A stretch of DNA of 64,000 nucleotides from Bog-532 sp963830385. GTDB taxonomy: Bacteria > Actinomycetota > Actinomycetes > Streptosporangiales > Streptosporangiaceae. The stretch is taken from contig CAWHMD010000012.1 of the NCBI GenBank assembly GCA_963830385.1, positions 8,098 through 72,097 of the forward strand. The letters run 5' to 3'. A program made the translations under genes and the position numbers. The notes under the pieces are model-generated. The model searched no databases. It was given only the letters and a program-made list of their open reading frames with translations, and was not told the origin of the DNA. Numbering within the stretch: position 1 is the first letter of the stretch; every line of letters starts with the position of its first letter. Positions 24,599-33,054 of the stretch are shown piece by piece.

Positions 24599-25581
24599 AG
24601 GCATGGCAGGTCCGGCAGTTTGGTGAGCTACAGGACGTGCTCACGCTGGCCGACGACGTCCCCGACCCCGAGCCGGGCCCCGGCCAGATCTTCGTGCGGG
24701 TCCTGGCCGCGGCGGCCAACTTCTTCGACATCCTCATGTGCCAGGGCGGCTACCAGGTCAAACCGCCACTGCCGTTCACGCCCGGAGTCGAACTGTGCGG
24801 AGAGGTGGTCGCGCTCGGCCCCGGCGTGACCGGATTCACGCCGGGGGACCGGGTGGTGGGATCGGCCGCGCTGCCGGCCGGTGCCTTCGGCGAGGTTGCG
24901 ATCATGGACGCCAGCGCCGCCTACCCGGCTCCGGAGAAGCTCGACGACGCCGAGGCCGCCGCCTTTTTCATCAGCTATCAGACCGGCTGGTTCGGGCTGC
25001 ACCGCCGGGCCGCGCTCGCGCCCGGTGAGACGCTGCTGGTGCACGCGGCGGCGGGCGGGGTCGGCAGCGCCGCGGTCCAGCTCGGCAAGGCGGCCGGCGC
25101 CCGGGTGATCGGCGTGACCGGCGGCCAGCGCAAGGCGGCGGTGGCCCGCGAACTCGGGGCTGACGTGGTGATCGACCGGACCGCGGAGGACTTCGTCGCG
25201 GTGGTCAGGGAGGTCACCGGCGGCCACGGCGCCGACGTGGTCTACGACCCGGTGGGCGGCGAGTCCTACGACCGGTCGACCAAGTGCATCGCGTTCGAGG
25301 GCCGCATCCTGATCGTCGGCTTCGCCGGCGGCCAGATCCCCCGGCCGGCCCTCAACCACGCGCTGGTCAAGAACTACTCGATCGTCGGGCTGCACTGGGG
25401 GCTGTACGCCACCAAGGACCCGCGGTCGCTGCGTGACGCCCACGACGAGCTGCTCAAGCTGGCCGCCGCGGGTGCGATCAAGCCGCTGGTGAGCGAGCGG
25501 CTCGGGCTGGCCGACGTCGCCGACGGGCTGGAGCGGCTCGCGGCCGGCCAGACCACCGGCCGGCTGACGTTCCAGCCCTGA
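24595..25581 (+). CDS. NADPH:quinone reductase family (MDR) oxidoreductase
   Basis: 328 residues, GTG at 24595 preceded by GGGAGG. Medium-chain reductase fold without structural zinc: N-terminal GroES-like domain (PGVELCGEVVALGPGV, about residues 63-78) and NADP-binding AAAGGVGSAAVQLGKA (about 151-166). Tail motifs include GLADVADGLERLAAGQTTG. The family reduces quinones or enoyl groups. Here it may act on an enoyl-CoA intermediate, but context is the only basis. It overlaps the SDR gene by four bases. Confidence 0.88.
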   Translation: MKAWQVRQFGELQDVLTLADDVPDPEPGPGQIFVRVLAAAANFFDILMCQGGYQVKPPLPFTPGVELCGEVVALGPGVTGFTPGDRVVGSAALPAGAFGEVAIMDASAAYPAPEKLDDAEAAAFFISYQTGWFGLHRRAALAPGETLLVHAAAGGVGSAAVQLGKAAGARVIGVTGGQRKAAVARELGADVVIDRTAEDFVAVVREVTGGHGADVVYDPVGGESYDRSTKCIAFEGRILIVGFAGGQIPRPALNHALVKNYSIVGLHWGLYATKDPRSLRDAHDELLKLAAAGAIKPLVSERLGLADVADGLERLAAGQTTGRLTFQP

Positions 25582-25596
25582 CGCGAGGAGACCGGC

Positions 25597-26631
25597 ATGA
25601 CGACCAGCGAAACCGAGATCCCGGGCCTGGACCTGGCCGCGTACGCCGCCTACTTCGAGGGCGTTCACCCCGGCGCCATCGACGGGCCGCTGAGCGCCTC
25701 GGTGCTGCCCGGAGGCAAGTCGAATATCACCTACGACGTGACCGACGGCGAGCACCACTGGGTGGTCCGGCGGCCGCCGCTGGGTCATGTGCTGGCGACC
25801 GCGCACGACATGGGCCGCGAATACCGGGTCATCAGCGCGCTGTCCGGGACCAACGTCCCGGTGCCGGACGCCTGCCTGCTCTGCGAGGACCCGTCGGTCA
25901 TCGGGGCGCCGTTCTACGTGATGAGCAAGGTCGCCGGGACCGCCTACCGGACCGCCGCCCAGCTGGAGGCGGTCGGAGCCGAGCGCACCCGGGTGATGGC
26001 CACCCGGATGATCAACACCCTGGCCGACCTGCATGCCGTTCAGCCGGCCGCGGTCGGGCTGGCCGAGTTCGGGCGCCCGGAAGGGTTCCTCGGCCGTCAG
26101 GTCCGTCGCTGGAAGCAGCAGCTCGACGCCTCGCGCAGCCGTGATCTGCCCGGCGCCGATGAGTTGCACGCGGCGCTGGCGGCCCACGTCCCGGCCGAGT
26201 CCGACGTCGCGATCGTGCACGGCGACTACCGGCTCGACAACCTGCTGGTCGGAGAGGGGGATCGGGTGACCGCGGTCCTGGACTGGGAGATGGCGACGCT
26301 CGGGGACCCGCTCACCGACATCGGGCTGCTGCTCGCCTACCAGGCGCTGGCCCACCTGGACACCGGCTACGCGGTGGCCGACGCGGCCACCGCCCCCGGC
26401 TTCCCGGACGCGGCCGAGATCACCGACGCCTACGGGCAGCGCAGCGGCCGGGACCTGTCCAACCTCGGCTTCTACCTCGGGCTGGCGTACTTCAAGATCG
26501 CCGTCATCTGTGAGGGCATCTACTACCGCTTCAGCCAGGGCCAGACCCTGGGTGAAGGGTTCGGTGACATCGGCGCCGCGCCCGAGCCGCTCATCCAGGC
26601 CGGCCTCGCCACGATGAAGGAGTACTTCTGA
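25597..26631 (+). CDS. APH-like phosphotransferase, ACAD10/11-type partner
   Basis: 344 residues. Kinase-like fold with Brenner motif IVHGDYRLDNLLVGE (about residues 205-219) and AVLDWEMATLGDPLTD (about 225-240). The N-terminal lobe has LPGGKSNITYDV. This group is fused to or paired with acyl-CoA dehydrogenases of the ACAD10/ACAD11 type, where the kinase phosphorylates 4-hydroxyacyl-CoA and the dehydrogenase-like part completes removal of the phosphate. Here the pair is split into two genes that share one base (TGATG). Good ribosome site GAGGAG at about 25584. Confidence 0.85.
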   Translation: MTTSETEIPGLDLAAYAAYFEGVHPGAIDGPLSASVLPGGKSNITYDVTDGEHHWVVRRPPLGHVLATAHDMGREYRVISALSGTNVPVPDACLLCEDPSVIGAPFYVMSKVAGTAYRTAAQLEAVGAERTRVMATRMINTLADLHAVQPAAVGLAEFGRPEGFLGRQVRRWKQQLDASRSRDLPGADELHAALAAHVPAESDVAIVHGDYRLDNLLVGEGDRVTAVLDWEMATLGDPLTDIGLLLAYQALAHLDTGYAVADAATAPGFPDAAEITDAYGQRSGRDLSNLGFYLGLAYFKIAVICEGIYYRFSQGQTLGEGFGDIGAAPEPLIQAGLATMKEYF

Positions 26632-27863
26632 TGGAATTCGGGTTCGACGACGTCACCATCAAGCTGCGGGACAACCTGCTGGCCTTCATGGACGAGAAGG
26701 TCTATCCGGCCGAGCCGGTGTTCGCCGAGCAACTGGCGGCGCTCAGCAACCACTGGGCCTGGACCCAGGTGCCGATCCTGGCCGAGCTCCGGGCCGAGGC
26801 CCGGGCCCGCGGTCTGTGGAACCTGTTCCTGCCCGGCGAGCACGGCGCGGGCCTGACCAACCTGCAGTACGCGCCGCTGGCCGAGATCACCGGTCGCAGC
26901 CTGAGCCTGGCTCCGGCCGCCCTCAACTGCTCCGCGCCCGACACCGGCAACATGGAAGTGCTGGCCGGGTTCGGCACCGAGGAGCAGCGCAAGACCTGGC
27001 TGCAGCCGCTGCTGGACGGGGAGATCCGCTCGTCGTTCGCGATGACCGAGCCGGACGTGGCGTCCTCCGACGCGACCAACATCGCCACCCGCATCGAGCG
27101 CGACGGCGACTCCTACGTGATCAACGGGCGCAAGTGGTGGATCACCGGCGCCATGAACCCGGACGCGAAGATCCTCATCGTCATGGGCAAGACCGACCCG
27201 GACGCCGCCCGGCACCGCCAGCAGTCGATGATCCTGGTTCCCCGTGAAACCGAGGGCCTGATCATCAAGCGCGGCATGCAGGTGCTCGGCTACGACGATC
27301 ACGAGCACGGCGGCCACGGCGAGCTGGAGTTCCGCGACGTCAGGGTGCCGGCCAGCAACCTGATCGGCGCGGAGGGGGACGGCTTCGCCATCGCCCAGGC
27401 CCGGCTCGGCCCCGGCCGTATCCACCACTGCATGCGTTCGATCGGCATCGCCGAGCAGGCCGTCGAGCTGATGTGCGAGCGCGCGCTGAGCCGCACCGCG
27501 TTCGGCAAGCCGCTGGCCGAGCAGGGTGTGATCCGCACCTGGATCGCGGAGGCCAGGGTCCGCATCGAGCAGCTCCGGCTGCTGGTGCTGAAGACGGCCT
27601 GGCTGATGGACACCGTCGGCAACAAGGGCGCGCACAGCGAGATCCAGGCGATCAAGATCGCCACCCCCGAGACCGTCGAATGGATCCTCGACAAGGCCAT
27701 CCAGGTCCACGGGGCCGGTGGGCTGTCGCAGGACTTCCCGCTGGCGGGCGCGTTCGCCGGCATCCGGACCCTCCGATTCGCCGACGGCCCCGACGAGGTG
27801 CACAAGAACTCGCTGGCCCGGGCCGAGCTGAAGCGCCACGCCGCCAAGGCGCCGACCAGCTGA
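26631..27863 (+). CDS. Acyl-CoA dehydrogenase, ACAD10/11-type
   Basis: 410 residues with typical acyl-CoA dehydrogenase segments: RSSFAMTEPDVASSDATN (about residues 136-153), NGRKWWITGAMNPDAKILIV (about 165-184), GPGRIHHCMRSIG (about 261-273), and FADGPDEVHKNSLAR near the end, which is a mark of the ACAD10/11 group. FAD enzyme that likely acts on 4-phosphorylated or branched/hydroxylated acyl-CoA made by the upstream kinase. Last gene of the TetR operon. A long hairpin lies about 280 bases downstream. Confidence 0.92.
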   Translation: MEFGFDDVTIKLRDNLLAFMDEKVYPAEPVFAEQLAALSNHWAWTQVPILAELRAEARARGLWNLFLPGEHGAGLTNLQYAPLAEITGRSLSLAPAALNCSAPDTGNMEVLAGFGTEEQRKTWLQPLLDGEIRSSFAMTEPDVASSDATNIATRIERDGDSYVINGRKWWITGAMNPDAKILIVMGKTDPDAARHRQQSMILVPRETEGLIIKRGMQVLGYDDHEHGGHGELEFRDVRVPASNLIGAEGDGFAIAQARLGPGRIHHCMRSIGIAEQAVELMCERALSRTAFGKPLAEQGVIRTWIAEARVRIEQLRLLVLKTAWLMDTVGNKGAHSEIQAIKIATPETVEWILDKAIQVHGAGGLSQDFPLAGAFAGIRTLRFADGPDEVHKNSLARAELKRHAAKAPTS

Positions 27864-28464
27864 CCCGGCCGCGCGCCCGGCCACCGACCCGGCCGAACAC
27901 CCAGCCGCTGGCTTGGTTGGGCACCCGGCCCGCGAGGCGCCCAGGGCCCCCCAGCTCCTCAGGGCCGTCCAAGCTCCTCAGTCACATGTGGCACGTGAGC
28001 CGCGATGTGTCTCAGGGGCCGGGGGTAAGTGGTTCTTGAGCACCGGGCCGCTGGCTTTGCGCGGGGACCCGGCGGCCGGCCCGGCTGGCCGGACCGGGTC
28101 GGCCAAGCCTTCGGCGCCGGGCACGCTTGCCGGTCATGATCCATCGCTCGGTTGCGTTCCCAGTGAATAGCGCTGTGAACGTAACCGAGCGATTGATCTT
28201 GAGACTCCCGGGATTTGAGAGCTGGGTGAGGCACGCCCGGAGCGCACCCCCAGCCGGTCTGCTCGGCTGAGCGGCGGGCGACGGCAGGACAGGGAGGGGC
28301 TACGAAGGATCTTCCTCCATCCCGGAGCCCGAAGGCTCGGCCGGCCCACTCGCGCCGGAGCTCAGCGGCGGCCGGAAAATGGCCGTCCGCATGCCCTGTC
28401 TGCCGCGATCGTGGGGATTTACAATTTGCGAATACGCTCTGGGCTAGAGCGATTGGGAGGCGGA
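27864..28464. other. Intergenic region, 600 bases, with one strong hairpin
   Basis: No supported gene. Contains the 16-bp-stem hairpin at 28143-28193. Upstream it is Pro/Gly-codon-like GC-rich DNA with no recognisable product. Downstream (28400-28464) it is more AT-rich and probably holds the promoter of the ROK kinase gene. Confidence 0.5.
28143..28193. repeat. Long inverted repeat with 16-bp stem
   Basis: Left arm ATCGCTCGGTTGCGTT (28143-28158) and right arm AACGTAACCGAGCGAT (28178-28193) pair with a single G:T wobble, leaving a 19-base loop. No U-run follows on either strand. It could end the acyl-CoA dehydrogenase operon, or serve as a large operator for the ROK gene 272 bases downstream. 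Confidence 0.6.
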
Positions 28465-29493
28465 ATGCCAGTTCAGGACCGGTGGATCGTCGTTGGCGTC
28501 GACAACGGCGGCACCACCAACAACGGCACCGCCCTCGATGCCGACAGCCACTTCCTCATCGACCGGCTGGCCGAGATTCCGAGCTACGTCCGGGAGGGGC
28601 CGGACAAAGCCGTGCGGGCGCTGGTCGATTCGGTCGACCACGTGCTGGCGCTGGTGGACCGGCCCCGGTCCGCGGTCCGGGCGGTGGGCCTCGACACCCC
28701 CGGTCCGGCCAGCGCCACCGGGGTGCTGTCCTCCCGCGGCGCCACCAACTTCGCTGCCCCCGAGTGGTGGGGGTTCGACATCCGCGGTGCCCTCGAGGAG
28801 CGGCTCGGCCTGCCGGTGATCTACAACAACGACGGCAACGCGGCCGCGCTGTACGCCCACCACACCCGCTACGGCGACGAGTCGGACCAGCACAGCTCGG
28901 TGTCCGCGATCGTCGGCACCGGCCTGGGCGGCGGCGTGGTGGAGTCCGGCCGGGTCGTCGGCGGGGCGGCCGGCATGGCCGGCGAGCTCGGGCACGTCCC
29001 GATCCCGATGGAGGGCCTGCTGGAGGAGGGCCAGCCGCGGCCCGAGTGCAACTGCGGCCAGCTCTGCGACGTGGAGAGCGTGGCCTCGCTGACCGGGATC
29101 CAGAAGAACCTGCTCCCGTACTGGCTGACCCGGTACGAGGGGCACGACCTGGGCCGCGACGTCTCCCTCAGCAAGGCGTCCAAGCTGGTGCGCGGCTACG
29201 GCGAGGACGGCGACGAGATGGCGCTCAAGATCTTCGGGCAGCAGGCGATGGCGCTCGGCCGCCTGTTCACCTTGGCCTCCAATTTCACCGACCCGGACAT
29301 CTACTTTGTCGGGGGCGGCGTGGTGGAAGCGGCCCCGCACTTCCGTGACTGGTTCCTGGCCCAGGTCCGCGAGCACACCAGCCTGCGCGTCGAGCAGGCC
29401 CAGGTGGCCGAGTTCGCGCTGGTACCGGACCTCGACATGGCGGGCGCCCGCGGCTCGGCGGTGGCCGCCCGCGACTGGCTGCAGCGTGCCTGA
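28465..29493 (+). CDS. ROK family sugar kinase/regulator without DNA-binding domain
   Basis: 342 residues from the ATG at 28465 (GGGAGG at 28455-28460). The earlier start at 28411 adds an unlikely Arg/Gly leader. Sugar-kinase pattern: VVGVDNGGTTNNGTALD (phosphate 1 motif), LDTPGPA, NNDGNAAALYAHH, IVGTGLGGGVV, GELGHVPI (catalytic ExGH) and a Cys cluster CNCGQLCDVE. The usual ROK signature is CxCGxxGCxE. Here the last Cys sits one place earlier, so zinc binding may differ. Glucokinase-like activity is likely but not proven. It stands alone in its strand segment and converges with the XRE-cupin gene. Confidence 0.82.
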   Translation: MPVQDRWIVVGVDNGGTTNNGTALDADSHFLIDRLAEIPSYVREGPDKAVRALVDSVDHVLALVDRPRSAVRAVGLDTPGPASATGVLSSRGATNFAAPEWWGFDIRGALEERLGLPVIYNNDGNAAALYAHHTRYGDESDQHSSVSAIVGTGLGGGVVESGRVVGGAAGMAGELGHVPIPMEGLLEEGQPRPECNCGQLCDVESVASLTGIQKNLLPYWLTRYEGHDLGRDVSLSKASKLVRGYGEDGDEMALKIFGQQAMALGRLFTLASNFTDPDIYFVGGGVVEAAPHFRDWFLAQVREHTSLRVEQAQVAEFALVPDLDMAGARGSAVAARDWLQRA

Positions 29494-29524
29494 GCAGCGT
29501 GGCTGAGCGGGGGAGGCTGAGCGC

Positions 29525-30103
29525 TCAGGGCAGGTCGGAGGGCGGGACGAGCACCACCATCGTCAGCTCGACCGGATCCTCGGTGTCGTTGGTGTAGCGG
29601 TGCGGCAGGCCGGCCGGGAAGCGGGCGCACTGGCCCGGGCCGATCTCGTGCTTCTCGCCGGCCACGGTGAGGGCGAGGGTGCCGGTCTCCACCCAGACCA
29701 TCTCGCGGGTGGCGGGCGCGTGGGCCTCGCCGCCAAATGTCTCACCGGGGTTCAGCGTCCAGCGCCACAGCTCGACCGCCCAGGGCGGGTCGGTGGCGCC
29801 GAGGATGGTGCCGGTGCCGCCGGCCGGTCCCCGCCACAGCACCCGCCCGCTGTCGGGGGCGGAGATCTGCACGGTCGGCTCGCCACTCACGTCGACCAGC
29901 CGGGTGACCGGCACCCCGAACGCGTCCCCGATGCGGGCCAGCGTGGCCAGGTTGGGATTCGAGCGGCCCTGCTCCAGGGCGACCAGCACGCCCTTGCTGA
30001 CGCCGGACCGGGCGGCCAGCTGGTCCAGGGACCAGCCGCGATCCGCGCGCAGCGCCTGCATCGTGCGGGCCACGGCGATCGTGAGCTCGGGTGGTTCGGT
30101 CAC
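29525..30103 (-). CDS. XRE-cupin transcriptional regulator
   Basis: 192 residues from the GTG at 30103. The open frame reaches 30436 but crosses the divergent promoter. Helix-turn-helix DRGWSLDQLAARSGVSKGVLVALEQGRSNP (about residues 18-47), then a cupin domain (WTLNPGETFGGEAHAP, GPGQCARFPAGLPHRYTND). Such regulators sense small ligands in the cupin. It is divergent from the EamA-type transporter gene with an inverted repeat between them (30141-30178), a common arrangement for regulator and exporter. Confidence 0.88.
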   Translation of the reverse strand: MTEPPELTIAVARTMQALRADRGWSLDQLAARSGVSKGVLVALEQGRSNPNLATLARIGDAFGVPVTRLVDVSGEPTVQISAPDSGRVLWRGPAGGTGTILGATDPPWAVELWRWTLNPGETFGGEAHAPATREMVWVETGTLALTVAGEKHEIGPGQCARFPAGLPHRYTNDTEDPVELTMVVLVPPSDLP

Positions 30104-30140
30104 GGTAGCGGCTCCCGGCTGATCCCCGCCGGGGTCCGGC

Positions 30141-30178
30141 GGTCGGTATAATGAACTATGTAGTCTTATATACCGACC
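30141..30178. promoter_or_regulatory. Operator between XRE-cupin and EamA genes
   Basis: GGTCGGTATA (30141-30150) and TATACCGACC (30169-30178), a perfect 10-bp inverted repeat with an 18-base spacer. The left arm runs into TATAAT (30147-30152), a consensus -10 on the plus strand, so binding should block the EamA promoter and probably the regulator's own. Confidence 0.7.
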
Positions 30179-30240
30179 GGACGTAGCTCTGCCCCCACGC
30201 CCGGCCGGCTGGCTCGCCCTCGCACCGGAGGTCACGACCC

Positions 30241-31193
30241 ATGGGCACGATCCTGGCACTCGCCGCGGCCGTGCTGTACGGCTCGGCCGATTTCCTCGGC
30301 GGGGCCGCCGCCCGCGCGCCCGCCCGGTCTCGGTGCTGGTCGTCACCACCGCCGCCGGGGCCGTCGTCGTGGTGCTGGCGGCGCTGCTCATCGGCCTGGC
30401 CGGGATCGGGGGCCGCGGACCCGGCGCCCTGACCACGCTGGCTGGGCCGGCCGGGCTGGCCTGGGGGGCGGCCGCCGGGGCGGCCGGGGTCGTCGGCCTG
30501 CTGCTGTTCTACCTCGGGTTCTCGGCTTCGCCGATGAGCGTGGTGGCGCCGGTCTCGGCGCTCGCGTCCACGCTGCTCCCGCTGGGGGTGGCGCTGGCGC
30601 AGGGGGAGCGGCCCGGGCCGGGGGTGATCGCGGGCGGAGTGATCTGCCTGGTCGCAGTGGTGCTGGTCAGCCTGGAGCGCCCGGCCGAGGCCGAGGCGGA
30701 GGGCGCCCGTTCGCCCGCCCACCGGCTGCGGGGCCTGGGCTACGGGCTGGCCTCGGGCGTCATGTTCGGTCTGTTCTTCCTGTTCCTGCGCAACGCGGGG
30801 ACCTCGGGGGTGCTCTGGCCGGTGGGGCTGGCCCGGATCACCGGCGCCGTGCTCGCGGCCGGGGTCTGGCTGCTGGCCCGGAACCCGCGCGTGGCCCGCG
30901 GCCCGCGCGGGCGGCCCCTGCGCGCCCTGGACCCGGGGGTGCCCGGCGCCGTGGGCGGCGTGCGTACGGTCCTGCCGATCGCGCTCGCGTCCGGTTCGGT
31001 CGATGCGTCCGCCAACGTCTGCTACGTGCTGGCCACCCGGGTGGGACTGTTCGGCGTGGCGGTGGTGATCACCGCGCTCTACCCGGGGATGACGGTGCTG
31101 CTGGCGCGGCTCGTGCTGGGCGAGCGGATGCGGCGCATCCAGCGGATCGGCCTGCTGCTGGCGGCCGCCGGCGTCATCTTGGTGACTATCTAG
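30241..31193 (+). pseudogene. EamA/DMT-family transporter, one-base frame break
   Basis: The start (MGTILALAAAVLYGSADFLGG, EamA helix 1) is in one frame from 30241. The rest (VSVLVVTTAAGAVVVVLAALL onward, nine further helices to VILVTI) is in another from about 30325. One missing base in the CGCGCGCCCGCCCGG run near 30318-30328 explains the break. No stop or deletion is seen elsewhere, so an assembly indel is likely. The family exports amino acids, nucleosides or drugs. The divergent XRE-cupin regulator probably controls it. An ATG at 30333 could allow a version lacking helix 1. Confidence 0.78.
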
Positions 31194-31222
31194 TAACCCG
31201 TAGTAGCGAACATCGCCCAGAC

Positions 31223-31262
31223 TCCTGCGGCCGGATGAAGTGCTCCTCATCCGGCCGCAGGA
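31223..31262. terminator. Bidirectional terminator hairpin
   Basis: A 16-bp perfect stem (TCCTGCGGCCGGATGA, 31223-31238, with its complement at 31247-31262) around an 8-base loop, placed between the convergent EamA and PH-domain genes. Confidence 0.8.
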
Positions 31263-31291
31263 ATCCCGGGGAAGGGGAGCGGCGGCGATCG

Positions 31292-31828
31292 TCAGAGATC
31301 GTCGTCGTCGCCCTCTTGCTTGCCGGGGAAGATCAGCCCACATACCTCGAGGTAAAGCTGCTCGGGGTACGGCAGATAATCCACCACGCGCAGCGCCTGC
31401 TCCTGGCCGGCCGACTCCAGGATGAACTCACCATACCCGAGCAGCCGCCCCAGCGTTGAGCGCTGGAAGCTCATGTCCGTGACCTTGACCAACGGCATCA
31501 TCGCGACCTTGCGGGTGATGACGCCGGTGGCCAGCAGCATCCGCCGCGAGGTGACGATGAAGTAGTCCTGCGACCATTCGACGACCTTCTCCACCAGGTA
31601 GAGCAGCAGCAGCGCCCAGGCGATCCAGACGAAGCCGACCACCCCGGCCTGGTTCCGGGCGACGGTGGTGCTGATGACGGCGGCGATCACCAGCCCGAGC
31701 AGAACGATGAGGATGGGCTTCAGCAGTACGGCCGGGTGCTTGCGAACGGTAATTACCTGGTGCTCATGCGGCAAAAGGTATTTGTTGACCGCGTTGGGAA
31801 CGGTGTCAGTCCCCGGCACCAGCCTCAT
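31292..31828 (-). CDS. Membrane PH-domain (bPH2) protein
   Basis: 178 residues. Two adjacent membrane helices (PILIVLLGLVIAAVIST and GFVWIAWALLLLYLVEKVV, about residues 37-80) are followed by a bacterial PH-like domain (SQDYFIVTSRRMLLATGVITRKVAMMPLVKVTDM). It has an acidic tail EGDDDDL. Very similar proteins are found across actinobacteria as single genes. The function is unknown. The next minus-strand gene upstream encodes a 51-residue membrane protein 31 bases away. Confidence 0.82.
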   Translation of the reverse strand: MRLVPGTDTVPNAVNKYLLPHEHQVITVRKHPAVLLKPILIVLLGLVIAAVISTTVARNQAGVVGFVWIAWALLLLYLVEKVVEWSQDYFIVTSRRMLLATGVITRKVAMMPLVKVTDMSFQRSTLGRLLGYGEFILESAGQEQALRVVDYLPYPEQLYLEVCGLIFPGKQEGDDDDL

Positions 31829-31859
31829 TATCTTGCCTGAGCGTTAGCTCTAAGGATGC

Positions 31860-32015
31860 TCACAGAGAATCCAGGAATGACGAGAATCCACGCGCCACCG
31901 ACGACAGGAAGTTGCCGATATTCGTGATGATATGTGCGGCCCCGCTGGGATCTTTGATCACGAAAAACAAGATGAAGGCAATCGCGGCATAGCCAGCGAT
32001 CTGCTTCGGTTTCAA
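31860..32015 (-). CDS. 51-residue single-span membrane protein, TTG start
   Basis: The TTG at 32015 is the best start: AAGGAGG (minus strand, 32022-32028) lies six bases before it. The open frame from the ATG at 32063 reads through that ribosome site and gives an unlikely basic leader. The protein begins with KPKQIAGYAAIAFILFFVI (one membrane helix) and ends with an amphipathic NFLSSVARGFSSFLDSL helix. It is probably co-transcribed with the PH-domain gene. Function unknown. Confidence 0.7.
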   Translation of the reverse strand: MKPKQIAGYAAIAFILFFVIKDPSGAAHIITNIGNFLSSVARGFSSFLDSL

Positions 32016-32526
32016 CGCGCGCCTCCTTGGACCCGTTCCCAGTCCAGATTTTATCGCCACCACAGCTTAACCTATGGCGCTTCACCGACCAATGACTACT
32101 GAATGTAACCCTACTGGCCGTCCTGGCGCTGCGTCGGGGGCCCCGCAAGCGGGGTCTTCCAGCTTGCCAGGGACGATTCGATTTACCCCGTATTTTGCCG
32201 CCACCGGCGTGGCGGCGGGCGGGGGACACGCCGGGCCGCGACGGTGTGATCCAGATTCGTCCGGGCCGCTGGCCCGGATTACCGTCAAGCTGACAAAGTG
32301 TGACCAGATGGTCCGGTATCCGTAGCTGGACGGCCCGGTCCCCGGCCAGCGGCCGACGGATCGGCCCACCCCGGGCCCACCCGGCGCCTACCCCGGGCTC
32401 ACCCCGGCCGCGGGCTTGCGCGGCGCCCGCTCGCACCGGAAGCTGCGATTATGCGTAAATGGCAGTTTGGCCGCCTGCAGCCCCGCCATCTGGCAGCATT
32501 CCCACCGTGCACAGGATGTTTGCGGG
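32016..32526. other. Divergent intergenic region
   Basis: About 510 bases between the minus-strand small membrane gene and the plus-strand tadA operon. No gene is supported. It contains a short CCCCGCAAGCGGGG stem (32141-32154) and an AT-rich patch near 32165-32200 that may hold promoters. Confidence 0.45.
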
Positions 32527-33024
32527 ATGACGATGACCGAGAACGCTACTGATTTCGCGGTCATCGCGTACCGGGAGGACGAACGCTGGGAGGCCGACGT
32601 CCTGCCGGCGGCGCTGACCGAAGACCTCAGTGGCCTGATCCAGGTACTACGGCAGCAGCCGAGCGTGGCCGGGACGCTCGGTTTCGTCGGGGTCGGCGAC
32701 GACTTCTTCATCGCGGTCCGGGTGATGGGCGGGGAAGCGTCGGTGTTCCTGTCCGACGTCACCGCCGCCCTGGACTGGCCGCTGGCCGCCCAGGCGCTGC
32801 GCCTGCTCGACATCCCGGTGCCGGACGAGGATGAGGACCTGGACCAGGTGCTGCCCGCCGGTGACCTCTCGATCTTCGCCGACATGGGGCTGGAGGAGTG
32901 GGAGCTGTGCGCGATCGCCGGTGACCTCGACCTGTTCCCGGACGAGGCCGTGGCCAGCATCGCCGGCCGGCTCAAGTTCCGCGAGCCGATGGAGCGGGCG
33001 CTCGAAGTCGCGCTCGGCCCCTGA
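32527..33024 (+). CDS. tRNA adenosine deaminase-associated protein
   Basis: 165 residues from the ATG at 32527 (a second ATG is two codons later). It is an acidic protein with DEDEDLDQVLPAGDLSIFADMGLEEWELCAIAGDLDLFPDEA in the second half. Its composition and position just before tadA match the small actinobacterial family named for this linkage. No catalytic motif is seen. Likely a partner or regulator of the deaminase. Spacing to tadA is 30 bases. Confidence 0.8.
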   Translation: MTMTENATDFAVIAYREDERWEADVLPAALTEDLSGLIQVLRQQPSVAGTLGFVGVGDDFFIAVRVMGGEASVFLSDVTAALDWPLAAQALRLLDIPVPDEDEDLDQVLPAGDLSIFADMGLEEWELCAIAGDLDLFPDEAVASIAGRLKFREPMERALEVALGP

Positions 33025-33054
33025 CCCATCCGCCGCCCGTGAGCACCTGAGCGC

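Noticed and set aside
19813..31193. Programmed ribosomal frameshifting in sortase and EamA
   Set aside because: No slippery heptamer or stimulatory structure at the breaks, and similar breaks occur in unrelated genes including valS.
32141..32154. Terminator hairpin CCCCGCAAGCGGGG
   Set aside because: Only a 5-bp stem with a 4-base loop and not at the end of any gene.
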